A DNA stretch of 18,314 bases from Leptolyngbyaceae cyanobacterium SM1_3_5 (GCA_012031475.1 JAAUTJ010000022.1:1-18314); one strand, 5' to 3'; shown: positions 1 through 7,951, numbered from the stretch's first letter. Program-made: numbers and translations. The notes: generated by a model not told the origin, from the letters alone.

Positions 1-382
1 AGTTGGTCAAGCGCGACGGCTAGCCCTTGGGCAGCGGTGCGAATTTCGGCGGGCGTTTGGAACTGGTCGAGGCGGTGAAGCAGTTGGCCGCGATCGAACA
101 GCAGCACAGTCGGCAGAGTTGAAAGGCGATAGGTGCTGGCAAGCTTGAGGTTTTCGTCAGCGTTAATGCTGATCAGTTTTAGCTGTCCGCCCCACTCGCA
201 CTGAAGCTGATCAAGCAGCGGATGAATGAGCCGACAAACGCCACACCAAGGTGCCCAAAATTGACCAAAACCGGAGTCGGAGCATTTAAAATTTCCTGCT
301 GAAACGTTTCTTCGCTCACCGCTTCCACGCTGATCCCCCGATGGTTTTCTTCAATTTTCTCTACAATCTTGCTTAAAATCAT
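1..382 (-). CDS. Thioredoxin-like protein (WCGVC active site), 3' end cut by window, one frameshift
   Basis: This is a thioredoxin-fold protein, probably a cytosolic dithiol/disulfide oxidoreductase of unknown partner. The ATG at 380-382 gives a 42-residue N-terminus ending TPVLVNF. The reading frame then shifts at the T-run complementary to 257-260. Restoring one T continues into WAPWCGVCRLIHPLLDQ and on to a cis-proline segment STLPTVLLFDRGQ, all typical thioredoxin features. Pro of the usual WCGPC is replaced by Val, a variant seen in cyanobacterial thioredoxin-like proteins and likely to change redox potential. The restored frame stays open to base 1, so the stop lies outside. The start codon is 1 bp after the stop of the Z-ISO-like gene, so the two are probably cotranscribed. 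The fold is sure; the physiological role is not. The frameshift is probably a sequence error. Confidence 0.82.
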
Positions 383-383
383 C

Positions 384-1111
384 CTACCAGCGGACAAGGC
401 TGGTGGCATGAATTAAAGCCGGATGTCCCCACCAAAGCAGGAGGACGAACGCCGCAACGCCCACATAGGCGGGCTTCAAAAATTCTTTCCATTCCAAGGT
501 TTGTTTGCCCTGAGCGATCGCCAAAAACGGCACGATACGAAGTTCGCTCTTTCACCTTGTCAAACGCTTCGCATAGCGCCAAGCCAAGCGGCGATCGCCA
601 TGCCAAACACCAAACAGATGATGCAGCACAGCCCGATCGACGTGACCAGCGTAAAGGTCGTACCGAGCCAGAGCGTGTGGGCAATGCACCAAATTACCTG
701 ACCAACCATCTGCGGGTGGCGCGTGATCCGAATGATGCCCGTTTCATATAGGTGGACTTGCGGCTTTTCGATCGCCGCAATTTCCAGCAGATTGAACGTG
801 GCGGGATAGAGAAACAAAAACGAAATGGCCGACAAAATCCAAACGATCGACTGCACAGCGGGAACGCCCTGCACGTTCCACAGGCGCAACCCGTCATAGC
901 GGTGGTTGAAGAAATAAACGACCAGGATGACGGCAAGCGGCAGACTCACCAGCGCAAACACAACGCGATAGAGTCTTGCGCCGATCAGCTTTTCTGCTTT
1001 CGCCCGGAGTGAAGCGAGTCCGCTGTGGGCGATCGCAAAGGTGAGCAACAACCCCAGCATCACAAAATGACTGGGCGTCAGCCAGCTAAAAGACATCGCG
1101 CTAAGAGGCAT
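384..1111 (-). CDS. 15-cis-zeta-carotene isomerase-like (Z-ISO / NnrU family) membrane protein, three frameshifts
   Basis: An integral membrane protein of the NnrU family. In cyanobacteria and plants this family includes the heme-binding Z-ISO that isomerises 9,15,9'-tri-cis-zeta-carotene in carotenoid synthesis. Visible features are several hydrophobic helices, the NHRYDGLRLW segment, the conserved histidine block RITRHPQMVGQVIWCIAHT, and HHLFGVWHGDRR. The C-terminal third is in three frames: a lost base near 629-632, a lost T at 562-564, and an extra T near 537. Corrected, the protein reads through KERTSIVPFLAIAQGKQ and WKEFLKPAYVGVAAF to a stop at 384-386. That gives 242 residues, the normal family length. 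An internal ATG at 1096 is an alternative start; neither has a good Shine-Dalgarno sequence. The thioredoxin-like gene follows after 1 bp. Assignment to Z-ISO rather than another NnrU homologue is probable, not proven. Confidence 0.8.
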
Positions 1112-1226
1112 CGCGGATGAAGCGTCGTTGTAAAGGAATTCTTAACCAAGAATACAACACTTGCTGGCTGGGCGATTGATTTTCTTCCTCAAAAAGATGC
1201 ATTTCGTGGTGCGATCGCCTTTTCTT

Positions 1227-1258
1227 GCCGACACCCGACAGCCGACACCCAATCCCTA
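1227..1258. repeat. CCGACACCC-type short tandem repeat, copy 1
   Basis: GCCGACACCCGACAGCCGAC and the bases after it contain three CCGACA units about 7 bases apart, ending in ACCCAATCCC. The tract runs into the stop codon of the anti-sigma factor gene. Very similar text occurs at 14156-14177 and 17276-17295. It resembles the heptanucleotide short tandem repeats known from filamentous cyanobacteria. The rest of the 1112-1255 gap holds only a weak 6-bp hairpin (ATTCTT/AAGAAT near 1139-1155). Confidence 0.6.
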
Positions 1259-1684
1259 ATTCCGCTCTTCCTGCGGCAGCGTTGCCTCCAGCATCAAGCA
1301 GTTGCGCCCGTTCACTTGCAGCCGATATTCCACCCGATCCATCAGGCGATTGAGAATCAGCCAGCCATAGCCGCCTTCTTGCTTGTCTTCCGGCGTTGGC
1401 GGCAGATAGGTCGAGAGGTCGTAGCCGCGACCGTGATCCCAAATTTCCAGCACAATATCGCGGTCTTTCAGCTCCAGCCGCATTAAGACGGGTAGATTTG
1501 GCTGGTCGCGATGCGCGTGGCGAACCACGTTGGAATACGCTTCGACTAGGACGAGCCGGAGCCGATTTGCCTGACGCGGCCAATCGACATCATCCCCTAG
1601 CTCGACTTCTAATGCGCCAAGCAGCCAGCTTTCCACAATGTTGAGGAATTTTAGGTCACTTGGGACATGCAACTCGGTTCGCAT
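1256..1684 (-). CDS. RsbW-type anti-sigma factor / serine kinase (HATPase_c domain)
   Basis: A 142-residue single-domain GHKL ATPase of the RsbW/SpoIIAB type. Members phosphorylate a STAS anti-anti-sigma protein and, when free, bind and hold a sigma factor. The N box is around residues 45-56 (LVEAYSNVVRHA, with E48 and N52). The G1 box is DHGRGYDL near residue 83, and the glycine-rich GGYGWLILNRLMD acts as the ATP lid/G2 region. Length is right for the family and the frame is intact. The ATG lies only 3 bp after the stop of the upstream PP2C phosphatase gene, so the pair is surely one transcript. This is the usual arrangement in which the phosphatase reverses what the kinase does. No STAS antagonist gene or sigma gene is in the window, so the targets are encoded elsewhere. 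Confidence 0.9.
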   Translation of the reverse strand: MRTELHVPSDLKFLNIVESWLLGALEVELGDDVDWPRQANRLRLVLVEAYSNVVRHAHRDQPNLPVLMRLELKDRDIVLEIWDHGRGYDLSTYLPPTPEDKQEGGYGWLILNRLMDRVEYRLQVNGRNCLMLEATLPQEERN

Positions 1685-1687
1685 GAG

Positions 1688-3391
1688 CTACAAAACCTCC
1701 AAAGCAAGAATGGTCTGGTCGTCTTCCTGAATCGCGGTGTGTGACTGGATTTGTGACATCAGCTTGGACAAGTCAAGCAGTTCTTGCTGCTGAATCAATC
1801 CCCACAAGCCCTCCTGTTGAAGCATGGCGCTGCCGTTGCGGTGATTGGCATCGACCACTGTTGCCTCGGTGATGCCGTCGCTTGCCAGCAGCAGCACGTC
1901 GTTCGATCGCAACGTCTCCTCGCCCGCAGCGGCTTTCCACACTGGTAGAATCCCCAGCGGCACACCCCGCACTTTCAGGTAGTTCGGGGCATCCGTCTCG
2001 CTGCGCGACCACACCAGCGGGTAGATATGTCCCGCATTGGCGTAGCGCAACTGTCCGGTTGCAGGTCGATAGCGAGCCAGCACCATCGTAATGAAGCAGT
2101 TGCTCCCAACGAGATTATCGGACAGGCTGTTGTTGAGATGCCGCATCACGATGTCCGGATCTGGAGAAGCTTCCTGTGCCAGTTCGCGCCGCAGCACGGA
2201 AATGGCGCTTGCCATGAACAGCGCAGCCGGAACGCCTTTGCCCGACACATCGCCCACCGCCAGCCACAGATCGCCCTGCGGATGCTGATACACCTCAAAG
2301 AAATCGCCGCCGACTTCTCTGGCCGGATAGCAGCAGGCTTGCACTCTGGCGGAGTCCATTTCGGGAAATTCCTGCCGGAGTAGATTGCTTTGAATTTGGT
2401 GTGCGACTGCGAGTTCCGATCGCATCTGCTCGGTTTGCTGCTGGATGCGCTGATACAGCTTGGCCTGCGAAATGGCAAGCGCAGCTTGTTCAGCGACACC
2501 GTTGAGCAGTTCAATTTCTTCAGTTGTCCAGGGTGGCGCAAGGCCATTGCGGTAGAGCATGAGAACGGCTAACAGTTCTTGCTGATAGGTGAGCGGAACG
2601 AGCAACTGGCATCGGGGCGGATGCTCGCCGCTGCACTGGCTGATTTGTGTTTGGTGATTTTGCAGCACCGATCGCAGCGCTTCGGCTTCGGTTAAACAGG
2701 GGGCATCAAGCAGTTCGACGGGGGCGTCGGCTGAGAGCGACGCGATCGAAGCGAGGGCTTCGGCTGTGGGGGGCAGCGAGTAGGAAAACGCTTCGGGCAG
2801 CAGGCGATACTGGGCAGTCCCGCTAATCGTTTCAACGGGGCGAAGAATACAGTTGTCTGCGCCGAAGGTTTGGCCGATCGCGCTGGCGATCGTCTGAAGC
2901 ATACTGCGGTAGTCGAGCGATTCGCGGATCGCAGTGGTGACGGCGTTAAACAGGGATTCGCGGCGGAGGGCGCGGCGCAGTTCGATCGTGCGATGCTTCA
3001 ACACCTGATAGGTTTCAGATGCTTGCTGCACGACCGATCGCAATTCATCCGGATTCCAGGGCTTAGTGATATATTTAAATACCTTGCCCGTGTTGATTGC
3101 ACTGACTAGATCTTCAACATCGGTGTAGCCCGTCAGGACGATTCGGATCGTGTCGGGGAACGGCTCGACCGTGCGGCTGAGGAATTCGATCCCGCTCATC
3201 TTCGGCATCCGCTGATCGGAGATGATGATGCTCATTTCACCGACGCGATCGAGAATTTGCAAAGCTTCCATTGCGCTGGCTGCCTTGAAGACTTCAAAAT
3301 CGCGGCGGAAGGTACGGTAGAGCAAATCAAGGTTGTCCGATTCGTCATCGACCACCATCAATTTCAGCTTACTTTTCTCAGTCAGAGGCAT
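1688..3391 (-). CDS. Response regulator with GAF and PP2C (SpoIIE/RsbU-type) phosphatase domains
   Basis: A 567-residue fusion. Residues about 10-125 form a receiver domain with D15/D16, phosphoacceptor D59 (ISDQRMP), T87 and K110 (KYITKPW). Residues about 145-310 look like a GAF sensor, followed by a helical linker (QTEQMRSELAVAHQIQSNLL). From about 350 there is a PP2C/SpoIIE phosphatase with its metal-binding blocks GGDFF, GDVSGKG, SDGITEA and EDDQTIL all present. It should dephosphorylate a STAS anti-anti-sigma factor in response to a histidine kinase. The ATG at 3391 is preferred because GGAG lies 6 bases upstream; an in-frame TTG at 3424 has none. The frame is intact over 1.7 kb. It is coupled to the anti-sigma kinase 3 bp downstream. 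Domain calls are firm; the signal and the target sigma factor cannot be read. Confidence 0.93.
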   Translation of the reverse strand: MPLTEKSKLKLMVVDDESDNLDLLYRTFRRDFEVFKAASAMEALQILDRVGEMSIIISDQRMPKMSGIEFLSRTVEPFPDTIRIVLTGYTDVEDLVSAINTGKVFKYITKPWNPDELRSVVQQASETYQVLKHRTIELRRALRRESLFNAVTTAIRESLDYRSMLQTIASAIGQTFGADNCILRPVETISGTAQYRLLPEAFSYSLPPTAEALASIASLSADAPVELLDAPCLTEAEALRSVLQNHQTQISQCSGEHPPRCQLLVPLTYQQELLAVLMLYRNGLAPPWTTEEIELLNGVAEQAALAISQAKLYQRIQQQTEQMRSELAVAHQIQSNLLRQEFPEMDSARVQACCYPAREVGGDFFEVYQHPQGDLWLAVGDVSGKGVPAALFMASAISVLRRELAQEASPDPDIVMRHLNNSLSDNLVGSNCFITMVLARYRPATGQLRYANAGHIYPLVWSRSETDAPNYLKVRGVPLGILPVWKAAAGEETLRSNDVLLLASDGITEATVVDANHRNGSAMLQQEGLWGLIQQQELLDLSKLMSQIQSHTAIQEDDQTILALEVL

Positions 3392-3680
3392 ACGACACTC
3401 CACTGCAAGAAAATCAAAAGGCAACTCACGCTTGGAAAATTTCCATCCAGTGCGATCGCGGTCAAATCAACTTATACAGAGATCTTTGGATCAGAGATCT
3501 TGGATCAGTGCTTGGGTTGAAAACTCAGGTCTTCATAGCAAAATACCCCAGACTTCGCGTTCGCTAACGTTTTTCTAGCCGCGACTCACTCAAACTGAGG
3601 CATGAAAACCGCAGTGAAAGTCAGTGATGGGCGAAATTAAGCGTTCAAGCTAGCGACACGATCGGCTGCGGTAGATGCAG
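3392..3680. other. Intergenic region upstream of the phosphatase gene
   Basis: About 290 bases without a convincing gene. It should hold the promoter of the phosphatase/anti-sigma unit on the minus strand, but I see no clear -35/-10 pair. A short direct repeat, GGATCAGAGATCTTGGATCAG, occurs near 3487-3507 (the unit GGATCAG twice). Small plus-strand ORFs here show no codon bias and no Shine-Dalgarno sequence. Confidence 0.4.
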
Positions 3681-3735
3681 AAAACACCCTCATTCTACGT
3701 GCATCCGCAGCGAGTGCGGTAGAAGAGGGCGTTTT
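3681..3735 (-). terminator. Intrinsic terminator of the response-regulator gene, with a competing hairpin
   Basis: On the minus strand AAAACGCCCTCTTCTAC (from 3735) pairs with GTAGAATGAGGGTGTTTT (to 3681), with one mismatch and one bulge. An inner hairpin CCGCA-CTCGC-TGCGG caps it, and the structure ends in TTTT. It lies 26 bp after the stop of the 3761-4474 gene. A different fold is possible with CTGCGG and ATGCA (3666-3679) pairing to TGCATCCGCAG (3700-3710). Confidence 0.7.
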
Positions 3736-3760
3736 AATACGGGAATTTAATAAAGAGCGG

Positions 3761-4474
3761 CTAGCCGACCAAGCCCGATCGCAAGGCTCTCACAGCCGCT
3801 TGCGTCCGGTCATCGGCGCAGAGCTTGTTGAGGATGTTGCGGACGTGGGTTTTCACCGTTCCAACCGTGATGTAGAGCTTTTCCGCGATCGCCGCGTTGC
3901 TGCATCCGGCCACAATCAGTTCCAAAACTTCCAGTTCGCGCTCGGTAAGCGGATAGGTTTCGAGAATCTGGCTGTATTCTGGGGCAACCGCGCCAATCGA
4001 CACGGTGCTTTTCGGATCGATCGCGCCCGACTGTGGCTGGCGGGTTTGCTTGAGGACGATGCGAGCGATCGCCGGATCGATCCAGCTATTGCCGCTGTTG
4101 GTGACTCTCAGCGCTTCAACAAGCTGCTCCAGGCTCACATCCTTCATGCAGTAGGAGTCTGCGCCCGCTGCAAACGCCGCCAAAACCACATCTTCATTGT
4201 CGTTGAGCGTCAAAATCAGCACTTTGGTCGGAGCGTCTTCCTGCTCGGCCTGCGACGCTTTGAACTGGCGCGTCAGGTCGATGCCGTCCATGTCGGGCAG
4301 GCCGATATCGACGATCGCAATGTCGGGCTGCGTTTGCTGCAACAGCTTTAAGCCTTCGGTCGCATTGGCAGCTTCACCAATGACCTTGACGCCATCTTGC
4401 TGCTGAAGGGCGGTACGCATTCCTACGCGAGTCAGGTCATGGTCTTCAATTAGGGCAACACGAATTTCACTCAT
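3761..4474 (-). CDS. NarL/LuxR-family response regulator (Rre1/Ycf29-like)
   Basis: A 237-residue two-component transcription factor. The receiver domain occupies residues 4-125 with acidic E10/D11, phosphoacceptor D56 (VDIGLPD) and conserved K111 (CMKD). The C-terminal LuxR helix-turn-helix is at about 170-237 (LTERELEVLELIVAGCSNAA, then VGTVKTHVRNILNKL). The ending LCADDRTQAAVRALRSGLVG is very like the broadly conserved cyanobacterial regulator Rre1 (the plastid Ycf29 relative), which I consider the likely orthologue without being able to confirm it. The frame is intact. The gene stands alone: rsmH ends 174 bp upstream and a terminator follows. Two AATATACC direct repeats lie 60-92 bp upstream of the start. 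No histidine kinase is adjacent. Confidence 0.92.
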   Translation of the reverse strand: MSEIRVALIEDHDLTRVGMRTALQQQDGVKVIGEAANATEGLKLLQQTQPDIAIVDIGLPDMDGIDLTRQFKASQAEQEDAPTKVLILTLNDNEDVVLAAFAAGADSYCMKDVSLEQLVEALRVTNSGNSWIDPAIARIVLKQTRQPQSGAIDPKSTVSIGAVAPEYSQILETYPLTERELEVLELIVAGCSNAAIAEKLYITVGTVKTHVRNILNKLCADDRTQAAVRALRSGLVG

Positions 4475-4533
4475 GATTTTCTAAATGTCAGGCGATGGCA
4501 ATGCGAAACGGATAGCAAAAGCTGCTTAGGTCA

Positions 4534-4566
4534 AATATACCGATTTGGTGGCGAGTCTAATATACC
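4534..4566. promoter_or_regulatory. Two AATATACC direct repeats upstream of the response-regulator gene
   Basis: AATATACC occurs at 4534-4541 and again at 4559-4566, 25 bp apart, each followed by a related ATT-GG stretch. On the minus strand, the coding direction of the regulator, these read GGTATATT. They could contain -10-like TATATT boxes or be half-sites for a dimeric regulator. They sit 60-92 bp upstream of the ATG at 4474. Confidence 0.35.
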
Positions 4567-4648
4567 TATTGGGGTAGAAATTCCCGGCCTTGTTATTTCG
4601 TCATCCTATCCTAGCAAGAGACAAGCTGCCGCTTGAGGTCGTAAATCT

Positions 4649-5532
4649 TCAGCCATTTGGCTTCTCAACTCGTCGCGCAAACCGCAGCTTGGCCGATCGC
4701 GCCCGACTATTGACTTCTAGTTCCGTTTCCTGCGGCACGATCGGCTTTTTCGTTTGCACTTCCAGTAACGGCGAATCCTTAAAGGCATGTTTCACCAAGC
4801 GATCTTCCAAACTGTGAAAGCTGATCATGCCAAGGTGAGCGTCAAGCTTGAGCCAGGTGGGAGCTTTTTGCAGAAAAGTTTCCAGAACGGTCAGTTCTTG
4901 GTTGACGGCAATTCTGAGCGCCTGAAAGACGCGAGTGGCGGGGTGAATGCGTCCATAGCGGTAGGAGCGCGGGACGCTGTAGGCGATCGCTTCGGCCAGT
5001 TCGATCGTGGTCTGGAACGGTCTGCGCTCCACAATTCGGCGGGCAATCCGCCGCGATAAGCGTTCTTCGCCATAGTGAAAGAAAATATTGGCGAGTTTGG
5101 CTTCGTCCCAAGCGTTAATAATCTCTGCCGCTGTTAATTTCTGTCGCTGATCCATTCGCATATCGAGCGGTGCTTCTAGCCGAAAGCTGAAGCCGCGATC
5201 GCCTGTGTCAAACTGAGCAGAACTGACGCCCAAATCGGCAATGATGCCGTCAAACAATTGGTCAGGCTGAAATTCGGCAAAATTGGCGCGGTGAAACTGG
5301 ACGCGATCGCCAAATTCTTTTAGTTTCGCTTGCGCTGCTTGGATCGCCTGCGCGTCCTGGTCGATCGCCGTAATCTGCACATCTGGCGCAGCTTCAAGAA
5401 TGAGCTGGCTGTGTCCGCCGCCGCCACTGTGGCATCGAGATAATGTCCGCCGGGACGCACGGCCAAGCCTTCCACAACCTCCAAGCCGAGGACGGGAATG
5501 TGAGCAAAGGCGGGCGGGGACGGCTGGATCAT
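4649..5532 (-). CDS. rsmH: 16S rRNA (cytosine-1402-N4)-methyltransferase RsmH (MraW), one frameshift
   Basis: An S-adenosylmethionine-dependent enzyme that methylates N4 of C1402 in the ribosomal decoding centre. The N-terminus MIQPSPPAFAHIPVL and the SAM loop YLDATV are in one frame. The rest, from GHSQLILEAAPDV through IADLGVSSAQFD, RRIARRIVERRP, ATRVFQALRIAVNQEL and ISFHSLEDRLVKHAF to RSAKLRFARR, is in another. The frames join if one G is restored at about 5426-5428, turning the observed ATVAAAD into the expected ATVGGGGHS. The corrected length is 294 residues, right for the family. The ATG at 5530-5532 is used; the longer open frame reaching 5674 is not conserved. The gene reads away from the M1 peptidase gene across a 160-bp divergent gap. 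The shift is very probably a sequence error because the gene is conserved and every motif is present. Confidence 0.93.
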
Positions 5533-5692
5533 TGCGATCGAAACAAAAGGGTGCTTTTCCAGTATGGCGGTTGGGGTGCGATCGCGACTCAGTTGAATCG
5601 ATCAACGTTTCCTTGAACAAGTGTTCCACTTCTTGATGGCAGAGATTAGGATGAATTGGTTCTAGGCTGAACATCTTTGCAGATATTCAGCT

Positions 5693-7711
5693 TTGGCTCG
5701 ATCGAAACCGCTTCAGAGCCACCTTTTGCGCCGCTTCACCAAAATTACAGCTTTGATACTATGTGTTTTGTTTGCAATCAATTTGGACTCAGTGCGTTTG
5801 CCAGCCTTGCCCTTCAAGCCGACTCCACGCCCGACGAAGCTCCCGCGAATCCTGACGTTCCGTCTCCGGGAAGTCCCGGTTTGGGCGACTCGTTTTATCC
5901 GAACTTTGGCAATGGCGGCTATGACGCGGTGAAATACACGCTCGATCTAAACGTCACCGATGTCAGCACCAGTACGCTGGAAGCGACCACGACGATCGAA
6001 GCCGTTTCCACCCAAGCTCTCAGCAGCTTTAACCTCGACTTCATCGGCTTTGAAATCGAAGGCATTACGGTCAACGGGCAAGCGGCCAGCTTCAGCCGCG
6101 ACGGACAGGAGTTAATCATTACGCCTGCAAACCCGATCGCCAATCGTGCAGCCTTCACGGTCGCGGTGGATTACAGCGGTGCGCCAGAGCTAGTCTACTC
6201 GGTCGCCTTTCCCCCAGAAACCGTGCCGACCGGATGGATTCCGTTTGGAGCCGGAAATTTTGTTTTGAGCGAACCGGACGGAGCCGCCAACTTCTATCCG
6301 GTCAACGATCACCCGCTCGATCGCGCTGCCTATACGTTTCGCGTCACGGTTCCCGAACCGTTTGAAGTGGCGGCCAATGGCGTGTTGGAGCAAACGATCG
6401 ACAATGGCGACACGACGACCTACATTTTTGAAGCTCGTGATCCGATGGTCAGCTATCTGACAACGGTGAACATCTACGACGGCTTCAATTTAGAATTTGA
6501 TGGCGTGGTCGATGGCATCCCGATTCGCAATTACTTTGCAGACGATTTGCCGCAGGAGTTGCTGGAGCCGTTCGATCGCCAGCCGGAAATGCTCGCGTAC
6601 TTTAACGAGATTTTTGGGCCGTATCCGTTTGAGCTTTACGGCTCGGTTGTGGTCAATACCGAAGTGGGCGGAGCGCTGGAAACGCAAACGCTTTCGATCT
6701 TTGGCCTCGATTTGCTGCGATCGCCGAGGCTAGAAGAAATCATCGCTCACGAACTGGCTCACCAGTGGTTTGGCAACAGCGTTGCGCTGGCCGACTGGAG
6801 CGACATTTGGCTGAACGAAAGTTTCGCCACCTATTCGCAAGGGCTGTGGGTGGAATATTCTCAGGGCGAAGCCGCGCTTGATCAATGGGTGAAAAATCAA
6901 TACAACTTCATTGCCGAACGATTTGATAGCGTGACGCCTCCGGGTGAACCGACGCCAGATTCGCTGTTCAATCGGGGCGTATACGACTGGGGCGCAGTCG
7001 GCTTACACGCCTTGCGGCTAGAAATCGGCGATGACGACTTTTTTGGAACGCTGCAAACCTATTTCGATCGCTTCAAGGGCAAAAAATGTCCTACCTGAAG
7101 ATTTCATCGGCGTGGCGGAAGAAGTCAGCGGCGAGGAACTGGACGGACTGTTTGACACTTGGTTCTACAGCGAAGAACTTGCCTCACTTCCCACGCTCAA
7201 TCTGTTCGCAGGCAGTCTCGAAAATGACACGCTCTACGGATCTGGCACAGGCGGAACGCTGGCAGGTCTGGACGGCAACGACACGCTCTACGGCAACGGC
7301 GGCGCGAACACGCTGATCGGCAATTCGGGCGACGACCTGATCTATGGCGGTTCTACGGCAGAGCGAATCTTGGGCGGAGCGGGCAACGACACGATCTATG
7401 CCAACGGCGGCAATGATTTCATCGATAGCGGGGCTGGATTCGATACGGTTTGGCTCGGTGGCGGCGGCAGTGCAACCGTCTTGATTAGAACCACGCCGCG
7501 ATCGGCTACGACAGATGACTTTGTGACGATCAAAAACTTCCAGCTTGGCTCCACCCGACTACAAGTGAGCGGCGGCATTCGATCGAACACCCTCACGTTT
7601 GTCGATAGTGCCGATGGCGTCCAAATTCGGCGCGGCAACGATGTCTTGGCGGTCGTGGCTTGGCAAACGGCCAGCACCTTCAACGACAATCGATCGCTGA
7701 TCTTCCGCTAG
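5693..7711 (+). CDS. Secreted M1-family zinc metallopeptidase with C-terminal RTX-like repeats, two frameshifts
   Basis: A gluzincin aminopeptidase. HELAH at about residues 352-356 followed 18 residues later by the glutamate of WLNESFATY makes the HEXXH-X18-E zinc site. GGALETQT, about 27 residues before it, takes the place of the GAMEN exopeptidase motif. After the short C-terminal segment NVLPEDFIGVAEEVSG come glycine/aspartate repeats of RTX type at about residues 505-592 (GLDGNDTLYGNGGANTLIG, then GGAGNDTIYANGGNDFID). These are calcium-binding nonapeptides common in proteins secreted by type I export. The N-terminus in the 5693 frame (TTG start) has basic residues and a hydrophobic run ITALILCVLFAINL, like a signal peptide. 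The frame then shifts between about 5770 and 5825. A second shift is an extra A in the six-A run at 7081-7086. The start is uncertain. The peptidase and RTX-like calls are firm. Confidence 0.87.
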
Positions 7712-7728
7712 CTCCTCGGTCGGGTTGA

Positions 7729-7765
7729 CAATCGATCGCCCATTCACCCGACGGGCGATCGATTG
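7729..7765 (+). terminator. 13-bp perfect inverted repeat after the M1 peptidase gene
   Basis: CAATCGATCGCCC (7729-7741) and GGGCGATCGATTG (7753-7765) are exact complements around an 11-base loop, 18 bp after the stop codon. The stem is strong but no T-run follows on the plus strand, so it may be an mRNA 3' stabiliser or a HIP1-derived palindrome rather than a classic terminator. Confidence 0.5.
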
Positions 7766-7828
7766 ATTATCGTGATCCTCGAAAAAGCGGATAATTTGCT
7801 CCAGAAGTTGCGGGTCGATCGCGGCTTC

Positions 7829-7851
7829 TACGGATGCACAATCCGTATAAT
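7829..7851 (+). promoter_or_regulatory. Probable ndhH promoter -10 box overlapped by a 7-bp inverted repeat
   Basis: TATAAT, a perfect -10 box, is at 7846-7851, about 100 bp upstream of ndhH. TACGGAT (7829-7835) and ATCCGTA (7841-7847) form a perfect inverted repeat with a GCACA spacer that runs into the -10 box, the position expected for a repressor operator. No good -35 box is visible at the usual distance, which fits a promoter needing an activator. Confidence 0.5.
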
Positions 7852-7887
7852 TAAGAAAGCGCAACAATTATCGGCTACAAGTTTTGG

Positions 7888-7940
7888 GCGAGGGATTGCA
7901 CCTCGCGACTAAGGCCACCTGACATCGATCGCGAGGGGAG
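7888..7940 (+). promoter_or_regulatory. Alternative hairpins around the ndhH ribosome binding site
   Basis: CCTCGCGA (7901-7908) can pair with TCGCGAGG (7929-7936), burying the start of the ribosome binding sequence GAGGGGAG (7933-7940). The same CCTCGC can instead pair with GCGAGG (7888-7893) over a 7-base loop, leaving the binding site free. The two folds exclude each other. The spacing from GGGGAG to the ndhH ATG is 11 bases. Confidence 0.4.
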
Positions 7941-7951
7941 ACTGTTTAGCT

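Noticed and set aside
3800..4351. 183-codon plus-strand open frame inside the response-regulator gene
   Set aside because: A shadow of the opposite-strand regulator, whose domains and active-site residues are complete.
7559..7867. Minus-strand frame of about 100 codons covering the M1 3' end and the ndhH leader
   Set aside because: Its start is TTG without a ribosome binding site, half of it is antisense to the RTX tail, and the rest coincides with inverted repeats. The segment IDPQLLEQIIRFFEDHDN looks protein-like but I could not support a gene.
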